64,000 nucleotides of DNA from Flavobacteriales bacterium (GCA_016713875.1 JADJOI010000003.1:1240001-1304000); one strand, 5' to 3'; shown: positions 26,020 through 33,710, counted from the stretch's first letter. The notes: generated by a model not told the origin, from the letters alone. Numbers and translations are program-made.

Positions 26020-26108
26020 ACGGAGGCACGGAGACACGGAGCGCGCTCCTCTCCTTGGGAGAGGGGTTGGGGCGAGGGCGCATTCCCTCCGTGTCTCCGT
26101 GCCTCCGT
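26020..26108. repeat. Palindromic intergenic repeat between RHH antitoxin and PIN toxin genes
   Basis: Two perfect 22-bp inverted arms, 26020-26041 and 26087-26108, built of the unit ACGGAGGC/ACGGAGAC, enclose a 45-bp loop. The loop holds a second small hairpin, CCTCTCC-TTG-GGAGAGG, running into GGTTGGGGCGAGGG. Both the CACGGAG-type unit and the GGGAGAGGGGTTGGGG motif are repeats I recall from the intergenic spacers of many bacteria. The element lies exactly between the antitoxin and toxin genes and would form a strong hairpin in their mRNA. Confidence 0.85.
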
Positions 26109-26126
26109 ATGAGACCAACACCATGC

Positions 26127-26399
26127 TCAGCGTGACCGGCGACGGCTCGCCAGGTAATCCTTCTTCACATCCCTATCCGCCGCGTTCTTGCGCACGTAGG
26201 TCGCTTCGCCCTCGGCCACCTGGCTCACCCAATCGCTTACGGGTAGTTCATCCAGGCTGCGGTAGCGCTTGTCGGTCACCTTGCTCAGCATGAACTCGAT
26301 GAGCCGCGAGAGGCTGATGTTGTTCGCCTCGGCGAAGGCCTTGGCCCGATCGGCCACGCCCGCATCGAAGCTGAGGGTGAGTTTGGTGTCCATGACCAT
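26127..26399 (-). CDS. RHH-type antitoxin (DUF6364-like)
   Basis: A 90-residue protein with an N-terminal ribbon-helix-helix signature (TKLTLSFDAGVADRAKAFAEANNISLSRLIEFML) and a basic, disordered-looking tail that should wrap the toxin. This is the layout of antitoxins paired with PIN toxins. The ATG at 26399 is preferred (MVMDTKL); 26393 is possible. An exact promoter box and a 14-bp palindrome lie just upstream, which suggests autorepression. The PIN gene follows after the inverted-repeat element. Confidence 0.8.
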   Translation of the reverse strand: MVMDTKLTLSFDAGVADRAKAFAEANNISLSRLIEFMLSKVTDKRYRSLDELPVSDWVSQVAEGEATYVRKNAADRDVKKDYLASRRRSR

Positions 26400-26412
26400 G
26401 CTGTTTACACGG

Positions 26413-26439
26413 CAAACATAGCACATTTGTACGTACAAA
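26413..26439 (-). promoter_or_regulatory. Promoter and palindromic operator of the RHH/PIN module
   Basis: On the minus strand the exact -7 box TATGTTTG (26413-26420) lies 13 bases before the antitoxin ATG. Just upstream is the perfect palindrome TTTGTACGTACAAA (26426-26439), whose distal half also resembles a -33 TTTG. An RHH dimer binding this palindrome would block the promoter, the usual autoregulation of such modules. Binding is inferred, not shown. Confidence 0.65.
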
Positions 26440-26451
26440 CAAGGGTGCCGT

Positions 26452-26751
26452 TCAACCGCGCATCCTCTTCGGATCCTGCCGAGCATCGAAGATGTCCGTG
26501 ATCCGGATCCACTCCCCATCGATCCGGTAGATGATCTTGAAGTTGCCGACCACAAGCCTGCGGTACTCGAACCGCATCCCTTCCATCAACGGCTCGATCT
26601 GCCCGGCACGCGGGTACTTGATCAAGCGCTCTGCTTCCTTGAAGATCTTCGACACAAGCTCCTCGCGTTTCTGCAAGCTCATGCCTTCGCAGGTCACATC
26701 CAGCGACTCTTCCAGGTTCTGGATGGCCTCGATCGCGTAGTCCAGCTTCAC
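26452..26751 (-). CDS. RelE/ParE-family toxin
   Basis: A 99-residue RelE/ParE superfamily protein, whose members are mRNA interferases or gyrase poisons. Family features are the N-terminal helices (IEAIQNLEESLD, LVSKIFKEAERLIKYPRAGQIEPLM) and the C-terminal beta strands (FEYRRLVVGNFKIIYRIDGEWIRITDIFDARQDP). The start codon is GTG at 26751, which overlaps the antitoxin stop (GTGA), the usual translational coupling of this module type. Whether it cuts RNA or poisons gyrase cannot be told from sequence alone. Confidence 0.85.
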   Translation of the reverse strand: MKLDYAIEAIQNLEESLDVTCEGMSLQKREELVSKIFKEAERLIKYPRAGQIEPLMEGMRFEYRRLVVGNFKIIYRIDGEWIRITDIFDARQDPKRMRG

Positions 26752-26981
26752 GCCCGCTTGCGGATGTGGGCTTTCACGCGAGCGACAGCCTGCTCATGCG
26801 TGAGCGTGCGACCGGCCGCGATGTCCTCCTCGCCACGAAGTGTGCGCTCGGTCATCAATGCGCGCAAGCTGTCCTTCTTGGTGGACTTTTCCATCAATCT
26901 GCTCACCAGTTGCAGCAGGCTCTCGTCCCCTTCCTTCTGGATCAGTTCGATCAAGCGGCTCTTCAATTGCACGGCGGTCAT
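26748..26981 (-). CDS. Antitoxin of the RelE/ParE module
   Basis: A 77-residue mostly helical, charged protein (VQLKSRLIELIQKEGDESLLQLVSRLME; HEQAVARVKAHIRKRA) directly upstream of and overlapping the RelE/ParE gene by four bases. Size, charge and position identify it as the cognate antitoxin. It resembles the short helical antitoxins found with Bacteroidota RelE-like toxins and has no clear RHH or HTH motif. The ATG at 26981 is 18 bases after an exact TAGCTTTG promoter box; a start at 27002 would overlap that box. Confidence 0.75.
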   Translation of the reverse strand: MTAVQLKSRLIELIQKEGDESLLQLVSRLMEKSTKKDSLRALMTERTLRGEEDIAAGRTLTHEQAVARVKAHIRKRA

Positions 26982-26999
26982 GGGCGGGCTGTTGTGAAG

Positions 27000-27007
27000 C
27001 AAAGCTA
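27000..27007 (-). promoter_or_regulatory. TAnnTTTG promoter box of the RelE/ParE module
   Basis: TAGCTTTG on the minus strand matches the -7 consensus exactly, 18 bases before the antitoxin ATG. It lies 14 bp from the end of the decayed ffh copy. Confidence 0.6.
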
Positions 27008-27020
27008 CAGTGGAGAGCGG

Positions 27021-27129
27021 CCTACCTTCTCATCCAAGATCCGCGATCATCGCCTATCATCGTCTTGTCCCCCATCATCCGTGATCTTCCGCGTCTCCTC
27101 GAAGGGCGATCAGCTTGTTCACTTCCTCA
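27021..27129 (-). pseudogene. Decayed copy of the ffh 3' end
   Basis: About 110 bp that align, in the same orientation, with the last 127 bp of ffh (27735-27861). Shared blocks include GAGGAAGTGAACAAGCTGAT (ffh: GAGGAGGTGAACAAGCTGAT), then GCGGAAGAT, GATGATGGG, GACAAGACGA, GGCGATGAT and the ffh stop context ATGAG-AGGTAGG. The copy has short deletions and several frame breaks, so it codes for nothing. Together with intact ffh it brackets the lipoprotein gene between 27150 and 27716. It looks like the scar of a duplication or an integration event at the ffh 3' end. Confidence 0.8.
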
Positions 27130-27149
27130 CATCGGTTCAGTTATCATTC

Positions 27150-27716
27150 TCATTCCCAACGCGGCAGCCCAGGCATGACTAGGCTGTGATCGTTCTCCTG
27201 CGGAGATGGATCAAGCCTCCATAGGCGCACTACAAACGCTCGCAGATAACCTGCGCCACCAACGCATTCGTAACCCAGGACCTTGGCTCTGCCTGGACGG
27301 TCGATCTCCAACCAACAGGCACCCCCATCCTTGCAATCCCCGCATCCGATCGATTCATTGGGATCTCCAAGATCCATCGTATCCAATTCTGCTAAAAGCG
27401 CGCTCATGATCTGAGGCTCGATTCGCGCCCATATGGTCTGCTGGGGCTTTTCTGCGTTCTCCAAGGGCCCAGCCTTTCGCACACCCACAATTCCCCATTC
27501 GTGCAGGGTGAATTCATGCCAACAGTATCCGGAACATTCGCCGAACGAACTACCGAACACGATCCCGATAGGCGCAGGTATGGGCATGGTATCACGAATC
27601 GACCAAGCGGGCCCAACTCCGCCCTCGATCCGTTTATCCAGCGGGTCAGCTTGTTCCTGTGAGCACGCGGCCAAGCACACCACAATTGCTCCGACCATGA
27701 ACCGCGCTGCGCTCAT
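27150..27716 (-). CDS. Lipoprotein of unknown function, lower GC than neighbours
   Basis: A 188-residue predicted lipoprotein with lipobox CLAAC near residue 18. I do not recognise the family. The mature part is cysteine-rich, with SFGECSGYCWHEF and later SIGCGDCKDGGACWLEI, which suggests disulphides or a metal site. Base composition is visibly lower in GC (about 50-55% in the stretches counted) than the mid-60s of neighbours, and codon use is more relaxed. It is flanked by intact ffh on one side and the decayed ffh copy on the other, consistent with horizontal acquisition. No partner gene is evident besides the adjacent toxin-antitoxin module. Confidence 0.65.
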   Translation of the reverse strand: MSAARFMVGAIVVCLAACSQEQADPLDKRIEGGVGPAWSIRDTMPIPAPIGIVFGSSFGECSGYCWHEFTLHEWGIVGVRKAGPLENAEKPQQTIWARIEPQIMSALLAELDTMDLGDPNESIGCGDCKDGGACWLEIDRPGRAKVLGYECVGGAGYLRAFVVRLWRLDPSPQENDHSLVMPGLPRWE

Positions 27717-27735
27717 TGTCTGATCTTCTGATTCC

Positions 27736-29076
27736 CTACCTCCTCATCCCCTGCATTTGCTGCATCTGCTGCATCATCGCCTTCATCTTCGTCTTGTCGC
27801 CCATCATCTTCATCATCTTCCGCATGTCCTCGAACTGCTTCATCAGCTTGTTCACCTCCTCGATGCCACGACCGCTGCCCTTGGCCAAGCGCGCGCGACG
27901 ACTGCCGTTGATCACCGACGGGTTCTTGCGCTCCTCCGGCGTCATGCTCTTGATGATCGCCTCGATGCCTTTGAAGGCATCGTCAGGAATGTCGACGTTC
28001 TTCAGCGCCTTGCCCACGCCGGGGATCATGCCCATGAGGTCCTTCATGTTCCCCATCTTCTTGATCTGCCCGATCTGCTCCAGGAAGTCGTCGAAGCCGA
28101 ACTGATCCTTCGCGATCTTCTTGCTGAGCTCGCGGGCCTGCTTCTCGTCGAATTGCTCCTGCGCCTTCTCCACCAGCGAGACCACGTCGCCCATGCCCAG
28201 GATGCGGCCGGCCATGCGGTCGGGGTGGAACTCGTCCAGCGCCTCCATCTTCTCGCCGGTGCCGATGAACTTGATCGGCTTGTCGACCACGCTGCGGATG
28301 CTGAGGGCCGCACCGCCGCGGGCATCGCCATCGAGCTTGGTGAGCACCACACCGTCGATGTTGAGGCGGTCGTTGAAGGCCTTCGCGGTGTTCACGGCGT
28401 CCTGGCCGGTCATCGCGTCCACCACGAACAGCGTCTCCTGCGGCTGGATGGCCTTCTTCACCCGGGTGATCTCGTCCATCATGGCCTCGTCCACCGCCAG
28501 CCGACCGGCGGTGTCCACGATCACGGCGGTGAAGCCGTGCTGCTTGGCGTAGGCGATGGCGTTCTGCGCGATGGCCACCGGGTCGTTGTTGGCCCGTTCG
28601 CTGTACACGGCGATGTCGAGCTGCTTGCCCAGGGTCTCCAGCTGGTCGATGGCCGCAGGGCGGTACACGTCGCAGGCCACCAACAGCGGGCGCTTGCCCT
28701 TCTTGCGGATGTGGTTGGCCAGCTTGCCGCTGAAGGTGGTCTTGCCGGAGCCTTGCAGGCCGCTCATGAGCACCACCGTGGGGTTGCCGCCCATGTTCAT
28801 GCCGGCGCTCTGCCCGCCCATCAGCTCGGCCAGCTCGTCGTGCGTGATCTTGGTGAGCAACTGGCCGGGACTCACCGCGGTAAGCACGTTCTGGCCCAAT
28901 GCCTTGGCCTTCACGCGGTCGGTGAAGTCCTTGGCGGTCTTGTAGTTCACGTCGGCGTCGAGCAGCGCCCGGCGGATCTCCTTCACGGTCTCCGCCACGT
29001 TGATCTCGCTGATCTGGCCCTGGCCCTTAAGGACCTTGAACGCTCTTTCGAGCTTGTCACTGAGGTTCTCGAACAT
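27736..29076 (-). CDS. ffh: Signal recognition particle protein Ffh (SRP54)
   Basis: The GTPase of the signal recognition particle, which binds 4.5S RNA and signal sequences cotranslationally. The 446-residue protein has the N domain and the G domain with GLQGSGKTTFSGKLA (about 107-121), VIVDTAGRLAVDE (about 187) and TKLDGDARGGAAL. The M domain ends in a methionine-rich tail (MMKMMGDKTKMKAMMQQMQQ). A promoter-like TAACTTCG lies at 29098-29105, 21 bases before the ATG. Its last 127 bp are duplicated in degenerate form at 27021-27129. Confidence 0.98.
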   Translation of the reverse strand: MFENLSDKLERAFKVLKGQGQISEINVAETVKEIRRALLDADVNYKTAKDFTDRVKAKALGQNVLTAVSPGQLLTKITHDELAELMGGQSAGMNMGGNPTVVLMSGLQGSGKTTFSGKLANHIRKKGKRPLLVACDVYRPAAIDQLETLGKQLDIAVYSERANNDPVAIAQNAIAYAKQHGFTAVIVDTAGRLAVDEAMMDEITRVKKAIQPQETLFVVDAMTGQDAVNTAKAFNDRLNIDGVVLTKLDGDARGGAALSIRSVVDKPIKFIGTGEKMEALDEFHPDRMAGRILGMGDVVSLVEKAQEQFDEKQARELSKKIAKDQFGFDDFLEQIGQIKKMGNMKDLMGMIPGVGKALKNVDIPDDAFKGIEAIIKSMTPEERKNPSVINGSRRARLAKGSGRGIEEVNKLMKQFEDMRKMMKMMGDKTKMKAMMQQMQQMQGMRR

Positions 29077-29215
29077 CCCGCTTTCGCTTGAGGGGCACGA
29101 AGTTAGGCAGGCGCGGGGGTTGGGCGACCCTGGGTGGATGAGCAGGAACCGGGCTGGAATGGCTCATCGTAGAGCAAGCGCGTTCGATCGGCGGGGAAGA
29201 GCGGGGTGGTACACG

Positions 29216-29689
29216 ATGAAGCGCACTTCCTTTATGGCCATGATCCGTCCCGCCTCATGCCTGTTGGTCAGCGGGGTGTGCACCGCGGCCATCCCCCAGG
29301 TCACTCCTCCGCACGCCCTTATCTCCGGCCTCGACAGCGCCCTCTTCGCCGCCTTCAACGCCCACGATGCCGCCTCGCTGGGCACTTGGTTCACATCCGA
29401 CCTGGAGTTCTACCACGACAAGACCGGCCTGGCAGGCTACGACAGCACCATGGCGGGCTTCGTGCGCCTGTTCACCCAGCCCGCCACCGCCGACATGCGC
29501 CGCGAGCTCGTGCCAGGCACCCTGGACGTATACCCGCTCGGCGACTTCGGCCTGCTGGAGATCTGCCAACACCGCTTCTGCCACACGGAGAACGGCAAGG
29601 AGGAGTGCGGGACCTTCAAGAACATCATGATCTGGCGTCAGGAAGGCACAAGCTACAAGGTGAGCCGCGTGATCAGCTACGATCACTGA
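29216..29689 (+). CDS. Exported NTF2-like (SnoaL/DUF4440 type) protein
   Basis: A 157-residue secreted protein: signal peptide (ASCLLVSGVCTAAIPQ) followed by an NTF2-like domain recognisable in LFAAFNAHDAASLGTWFTSDLEFYHD and ELVPGTLDVYPLGDFGLLEICQHRF, ending KNIMIWRQEGTSYKVSRVISYDH. The family includes ketosteroid-isomerase-like enzymes and many non-catalytic proteins, so the function cannot be assigned. The ATG at 29216 is chosen for the signal peptide; the in-frame region upstream overlaps ffh. It diverges from ffh. Confidence 0.75.
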   Translation: MKRTSFMAMIRPASCLLVSGVCTAAIPQVTPPHALISGLDSALFAAFNAHDAASLGTWFTSDLEFYHDKTGLAGYDSTMAGFVRLFTQPATADMRRELVPGTLDVYPLGDFGLLEICQHRFCHTENGKEECGTFKNIMIWRQEGTSYKVSRVISYDH

Positions 29690-29757
29690 CGGGGAAGCAG
29701 CGATCGACCGGTGTTACCTTTCTTCACAACGAACGACTGTTATGCAGATCCACCGTC

Positions 29758-30132
29758 ATGAGCCCGCTCCACTCCCTCACCCTGGTCGCGGTCACCCTTC
29801 TCCGGTCCTTGGCCGCGCCTGAGCCTCCGCGCCCGGCACCTGTCATCCAGACCGGGACCTATGGTGTGTGCGGTTGCACCGATGGCACGTCCGGACCTTC
29901 AAGCATCACCCTGACGATCGATCAGGATGGCCACTTCCACTTCGTCGACCGATCCGACCCAGCGCTTCCGGTGGACCAGCGTGGTCAATGGCGGCAGGAT
30001 GGTCGTAAGCTCGTGCTGATCGCTGACGACGCTGAACGAAGGTCATGGACCCTGGACAGGGAGCATCCCTGCCTGCGTACCCGGAACGGACTGCGATCCA
30101 CGCGGCTTTGCGCCCTAGGCTCCTGTCGCTGA
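29758..30132 (+). CDS. Small exported protein, NlpE-like
   Basis: A 124-residue protein with a short signal peptide (SLTLVAVTLLRSLAAPEPP). Its mature part (GTYGVCGCTDGTSGPSSITLTIDQDGHFHFVD to WRQDGRKLVLIADD) is reminiscent of the small NlpE-type beta-barrel that includes copper-resistance lipoproteins. Only this general resemblance can be claimed. A CGC pair sits where NlpE has its CXXC. A promoter-like TACCTTTC lies at 29715-29722. The start at 29758 was chosen to keep the signal peptide N-terminal. Confidence 0.5.
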   Translation: MSPLHSLTLVAVTLLRSLAAPEPPRPAPVIQTGTYGVCGCTDGTSGPSSITLTIDQDGHFHFVDRSDPALPVDQRGQWRQDGRKLVLIADDAERRSWTLDREHPCLRTRNGLRSTRLCALGSCR

Positions 30133-30258
30133 ACGTGTCGGGCAGACCGACGATCGGCCCGGTCGAACCCGTTGTGCAGGATCGCCGTTCACGAACGGTC
30201 ACTGGCGCGACCTCGGGGCCCATCTGATGAACCTCATCCTCGGTCGCCTCCACCTGTC

Positions 30259-31116
30259 TCAGAAGTTCTGCAGGCCCCACACGTTCATCCCGTGCACCAA
30301 CGTGGCCGGTAGCAGGCTCTTCGTGCGGTGCGTGATGTAGCCCCACATGAGCCCCAGGGGAATGATGCGCACCGCCCCCATCAGGGCTTCGTACAGGTCG
30401 CCGCCCTTCGCGTACCAGTTGGGCGAATGGAGGAAGGCCCAGACCAGTGTAGCGAAGAGCCAAGCCAGGGGCGGGTTCCGTAAATAGGCACCGACGCGTG
30501 TCTGCAGCGCCATGCGCACGAATTCCTCGGAAAGGCCGGCGGTGATGAATCCAGTGACCAGGGCACCGAGCACGCCTTCGGAGGCCAGCAGCGTGCCCAC
30601 CGTGAAGTCGTCCGGATCGGCCAGATAAGCCGCCCCTGCGGTGATCAGCAGCACCGGGAGGAACACCCAGCACATCGAGTTGAACCGCAGCCCCAGCTCC
30701 CTGGGCTTGTACTTCCACAGCAGCAGCACCAGCGGCAGGGCGATCGGAAAGATGATGGCCATGGCAGGGAGGGAGGCGATCTTCCATGCCACCGGAAGCT
30801 TGTTGATGGGGAACAACACGAAGAGCACCACGGCCAGCACCAATGCAAGCAGTTCGATGCCGACCACGAACGCCGCCTCACGCCCGGGTCTGCGCACGGG
30901 AAACTCCATGACCGTGGGGAACCAGCCGGCGAAGAGGTCCACCACGAACACACAGGCGAGCATGGCACCCAAATAGACCATGGCCTTGGGCACTTCATTG
31001 TGACGCACTGCGAGGTGCAGCACACCTGCCACGCACAAGAGGATGGCAAGTGCCGTCCAAGGATGCCTGCGTACGGCACTCCACTGCATTCGGAAAATGG
31101 AGGTCGCGATCGTCAT
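30259..31116 (-). CDS. CPBP-family intramembrane metalloprotease
   Basis: A 285-residue polytopic membrane protein with about eight hydrophobic segments. The CPBP (CAAX protease / Abi) motifs are visible: motif 1 GLSEEFVRMAL with the paired glutamates and arginine (about residue 194), motif 2 FATLVWAFLHSPNW, and motif 3 LPATLVHGMNVWGL at the C-terminus, supplying the histidines. Members act as prenyl-protein proteases or immunity proteins, or in T9SS-unrelated processing. Nothing in the neighbourhood decides which. It shares its strand with the transglutaminase-like gene upstream, 39 bp apart, so cotranscription is likely. Confidence 0.85.
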   Translation of the reverse strand: MTIATSIFRMQWSAVRRHPWTALAILLCVAGVLHLAVRHNEVPKAMVYLGAMLACVFVVDLFAGWFPTVMEFPVRRPGREAAFVVGIELLALVLAVVLFVLFPINKLPVAWKIASLPAMAIIFPIALPLVLLLWKYKPRELGLRFNSMCWVFLPVLLITAGAAYLADPDDFTVGTLLASEGVLGALVTGFITAGLSEEFVRMALQTRVGAYLRNPPLAWLFATLVWAFLHSPNWYAKGGDLYEALMGAVRIIPLGLMWGYITHRTKSLLPATLVHGMNVWGLQNF

Positions 31117-31155
31117 GTTCGAAAGATGGCCCGGAGCGACGGTATTTGAAAGGGT

Positions 31156-32298
31156 TCAGGGAGCAGCCCAGAACCGCGCGGTATCGTTGGTGCGGTGGGT
31201 GATGACCGTATGGCCCTGCTCCACGGTCCGGGTGAGCACATCGGGCTTCTGCGTGTGGTGGTGCAAGGGCAAGAGCTCCACGTAGGCCACCCGCTTGCCC
31301 GCGCCGCGCGTCTCGGTGTCGTAACAGCTGTGTGCGGGGCACTCGAACCGGTACAGGTTCTTGGCCATGTAGCTGTGCAGGTAGTCCTCGCGGACGGTGC
31401 TCTGGCGGTGGTTCCAATTGGCATCGGGGTTCAGGATCAGGGGGCGCCCATCGATCAGCCGTTCGCGCACCTCCCACGGACCCAGCATCACGCCGTGCTC
31501 ATCCATCACGTACGCATCGTGGGTGGGGTCGAGCCACACCCACTTCCGCAGGTCGTTGCTCCACACCATGTTGATCACGTGGCATTCGGTGTCGGTGCTG
31601 TCGTGGGGCAGGCAGGTGAGGAAGCGCGACTTGAAGCCGAGCGCCAGGTAGCACTCGTTGAGCACGGTGGACAGCCCGCGGCAGTTGAGCCCGCGGTGAT
31701 CGCGCTTGCACTCGGCCACCATGCTCAGCGCGTTCTTCACCACGGGATTTTCGTGCTGGCCGTCGTGCGGCACCAGGTCGTGAAGCCAGTGCATCACCTC
31801 CAGCATGCGCGACAGCTCGTTGCCCTGCCCGGCGATGCTGTCGAGCTTGAACGCTTCGCGCAGGGCCATCAGCTCCGGGGCGTCCATAGGCTGGAACGTG
31901 AACGCAGGCGTGGTGCGCGTGTCGGCGGGATCGAACCGCGCCGCCTTCCTCAGGATCTCGAGGTAGCTGGGGCTGTACTGCACGCGGGTCCACGCCCTCT
32001 GCCTGCCCACCTGGATGATGAAGTCCTGGGCTTTGGCGCTATCGACGACCAGGGTGATGCTGTCGCGGTCGGTGCGGAAGGTGATGCGCGCACCATGCTG
32101 CTCCGTGTAGTACGGATCGGGCTTCGCGTCGGGCATGATGGTCCAGAAGCCCTTGTGCTCCACCCCGTTCTCGATCACATCCACGGTCATGCTGTCCGCC
32201 TTGATCACGGGCAGCCCCTTGGGCTGGGCGAAGCCGGCAAGCGCGGTGGTGAAGGCGAAGGACAGGATCGCTGCGCGGGAGGTCGGGTGAAGGCTCAT
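31156..32298 (-). CDS. Secreted transglutaminase-like (cysteine protease fold) protein
   Basis: A 380-residue exported protein with signal peptide (AAILSFAFTTALAGFAQ). The catalytic triad of the transglutaminase-like superfamily is present: Cys in LNCRGLSTVLNECYLALGF, His in TECHVINMVWSNDL and Asp in WLDPTHDAYV. In prokaryotes these proteins are mostly peptidases or cross-linkers with unknown substrates. The ATG at 32298 is set by the signal peptide. It diverges from the flavin-binding protein gene at 32363 across 64 bp. The CPBP gene follows it. Confidence 0.82.
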   Translation of the reverse strand: MSLHPTSRAAILSFAFTTALAGFAQPKGLPVIKADSMTVDVIENGVEHKGFWTIMPDAKPDPYYTEQHGARITFRTDRDSITLVVDSAKAQDFIIQVGRQRAWTRVQYSPSYLEILRKAARFDPADTRTTPAFTFQPMDAPELMALREAFKLDSIAGQGNELSRMLEVMHWLHDLVPHDGQHENPVVKNALSMVAECKRDHRGLNCRGLSTVLNECYLALGFKSRFLTCLPHDSTDTECHVINMVWSNDLRKWVWLDPTHDAYVMDEHGVMLGPWEVRERLIDGRPLILNPDANWNHRQSTVREDYLHSYMAKNLYRFECPAHSCYDTETRGAGKRVAYVELLPLHHHTQKPDVLTRTVEQGHTVITHRTNDTARFWAAP

Positions 32299-32362
32299 GC
32301 GGTAAAGATGCCCAACTCCGCGATCCGTGGCGCTGAGGGTTGGCAGCCGGTTACCTTCGGCC

Positions 32363-32908
32363 ATGGCCAAGTTCCTTCCGGCGCTGGATGAACGGCTCAC
32401 CACCTTCATCCAACAGCAGCGCATCTTCTTCACCGGTACCGCGCCGGGCAACGGACGGATGAACGTTTCGCCCAAGGGCCTCGACACCTTCCGCATCCTC
32501 TCCCCCACCCGCGTGGGATACCTGGACCTTACCGGCAGCGGCAACGAAACGGCCGCGCACCTGCTCGAGAACGGGCGCATCACCTTCCTGTTCTGCGCGT
32601 TCGACGGACCACCCATGATCGTGCGCCTTTACGGCGTGGGGCGTTCCGTGCAGCCGCAACATGAGGAATGGCACGCGCTCCGACCCTCCTTCGGTCCTGA
32701 ACTGCATGGCGAGCGCCAGCTGATCATCACGGAGCTCGAAAGCGTGCAGACCTCGTGCGGGTTCGGCATTCCGCGCTACGGCTTCCAAGAGGACCGGTCG
32801 CAGCTCACGGACTGGGCGGCGCACAAGGGACCGGAAGGCCTGGCCGCATACCGGCGCGAGAAGAACAGCACGAGCATCGATGGTGCGCCGACGGGTTGGG
32901 GCGGGTAG
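32363..32908 (+). CDS. Pyridoxamine 5'-phosphate oxidase-family flavin-binding protein
   Basis: A 181-residue member of the PNPOx-like split-barrel family, seen in LTTFIQQQRIFFTGTAPGNGRMNVSPKGLDTFRIL and RVGYLDLTGSGNETAAHLLENGRITFLFCAFDGPPMIVRLYG. The C-terminal part (QTSCGFGIPRYGF) is typical of the subgroup of uncharacterised bacterial members. It probably binds FMN or a deazaflavin. The reaction is unknown. The ATG at 32363 follows a TACCTTCG box (32352-32359) by only three bases, supporting this start and a leaderless mRNA. Confidence 0.85.
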   Translation: MAKFLPALDERLTTFIQQQRIFFTGTAPGNGRMNVSPKGLDTFRILSPTRVGYLDLTGSGNETAAHLLENGRITFLFCAFDGPPMIVRLYGVGRSVQPQHEEWHALRPSFGPELHGERQLIITELESVQTSCGFGIPRYGFQEDRSQLTDWAAHKGPEGLAAYRREKNSTSIDGAPTGWGG

Positions 32909-32939
32909 GCGGGCCACGGCGATCCGCTGACGATGGACC

Positions 32940-33710
32940 ATGGCTCCGTTCCTCAAGCACCGGCTGTTCCACCGCTTCATCGCGAGCTCGATGAGCGTTT
33001 CCGTGTTCTGCCTCTCCGTCCGGTCCGCGGGCCAGGTGAAGCTGGACACCCTGACCTGGACGGACACCCTGCGGCATCGACAGGTGCCGGTGGCGATCTA
33101 CCGGAATGACCTGCCCACGGAGGGTACGCCGGTGATCCTCTTCAGCCACGGCTACAACGAGAACCGCCCCGGTGCCTACCTGCACTACAGCCATCTGGCC
33201 GAAGCGCTCGCCAGTGCCGGTTGGTCCGTGGTGAGCGTGCAACACGAACTGCCCACCGATGAGCCGCTGCCCTTGGCAGGATCGGCCCAGGTGGTGCGCC
33301 GCCCGAGCTGGGAGCGCGGAGTGATCAACCTGCTCTTCGTATCGGACCGTTTGCGCGTGGAACGTCCCATGCTCGACCTCACCCGGGTGACCGTGATGGG
33401 CCACAGCCAAGGCGGCGACATCAGCATGCTCTTCGCGCACCTCCATCCCGATCGGATGGAACGGGTGATCTCGCTCGACAACCGTCGCATGCCGCTGCCT
33501 CGCACCCGCATGCTTCGGGTGGGCACCATCCGCAGCAGCGATGGATCTGCCGATGAGGGTGTACTGCCCACTCCGGAGGAAGCCGAGGACCTCCACATAC
33601 GCGTGATCTCATCCAGCATCCCCCACAACAACATGGGCGAAGAAGGGACACCCGAACAACGCAGGGAGCTCGTGGAGCTCGTGTGGAGGCTGATCGAGAA
33701 CAAGCCATGA
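32940..33710 (+). CDS. Exported alpha/beta hydrolase
   Basis: A 256-residue alpha/beta-hydrolase with an N-terminal signal segment (FIASSMSVSVFCLSVRSAGQ). The oxyanion region VILFSHGYNENRPGAY and the nucleophile elbow VMGHSQGGDIS with the catalytic serine are clear. A histidine near the C-terminus (SSSIPHNNMGEEG) could complete the triad. It could be an esterase, lipase or peptidase; substrate unknown. It ends in a hairpin that overlaps its stop codon and separates it from the convergent metalloprotease gene. Confidence 0.85.
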   Translation: MAPFLKHRLFHRFIASSMSVSVFCLSVRSAGQVKLDTLTWTDTLRHRQVPVAIYRNDLPTEGTPVILFSHGYNENRPGAYLHYSHLAEALASAGWSVVSVQHELPTDEPLPLAGSAQVVRRPSWERGVINLLFVSDRLRVERPMLDLTRVTVMGHSQGGDISMLFAHLHPDRMERVISLDNRRMPLPRTRMLRVGTIRSSDGSADEGVLPTPEEAEDLHIRVISSSIPHNNMGEEGTPEQRRELVELVWRLIENKP

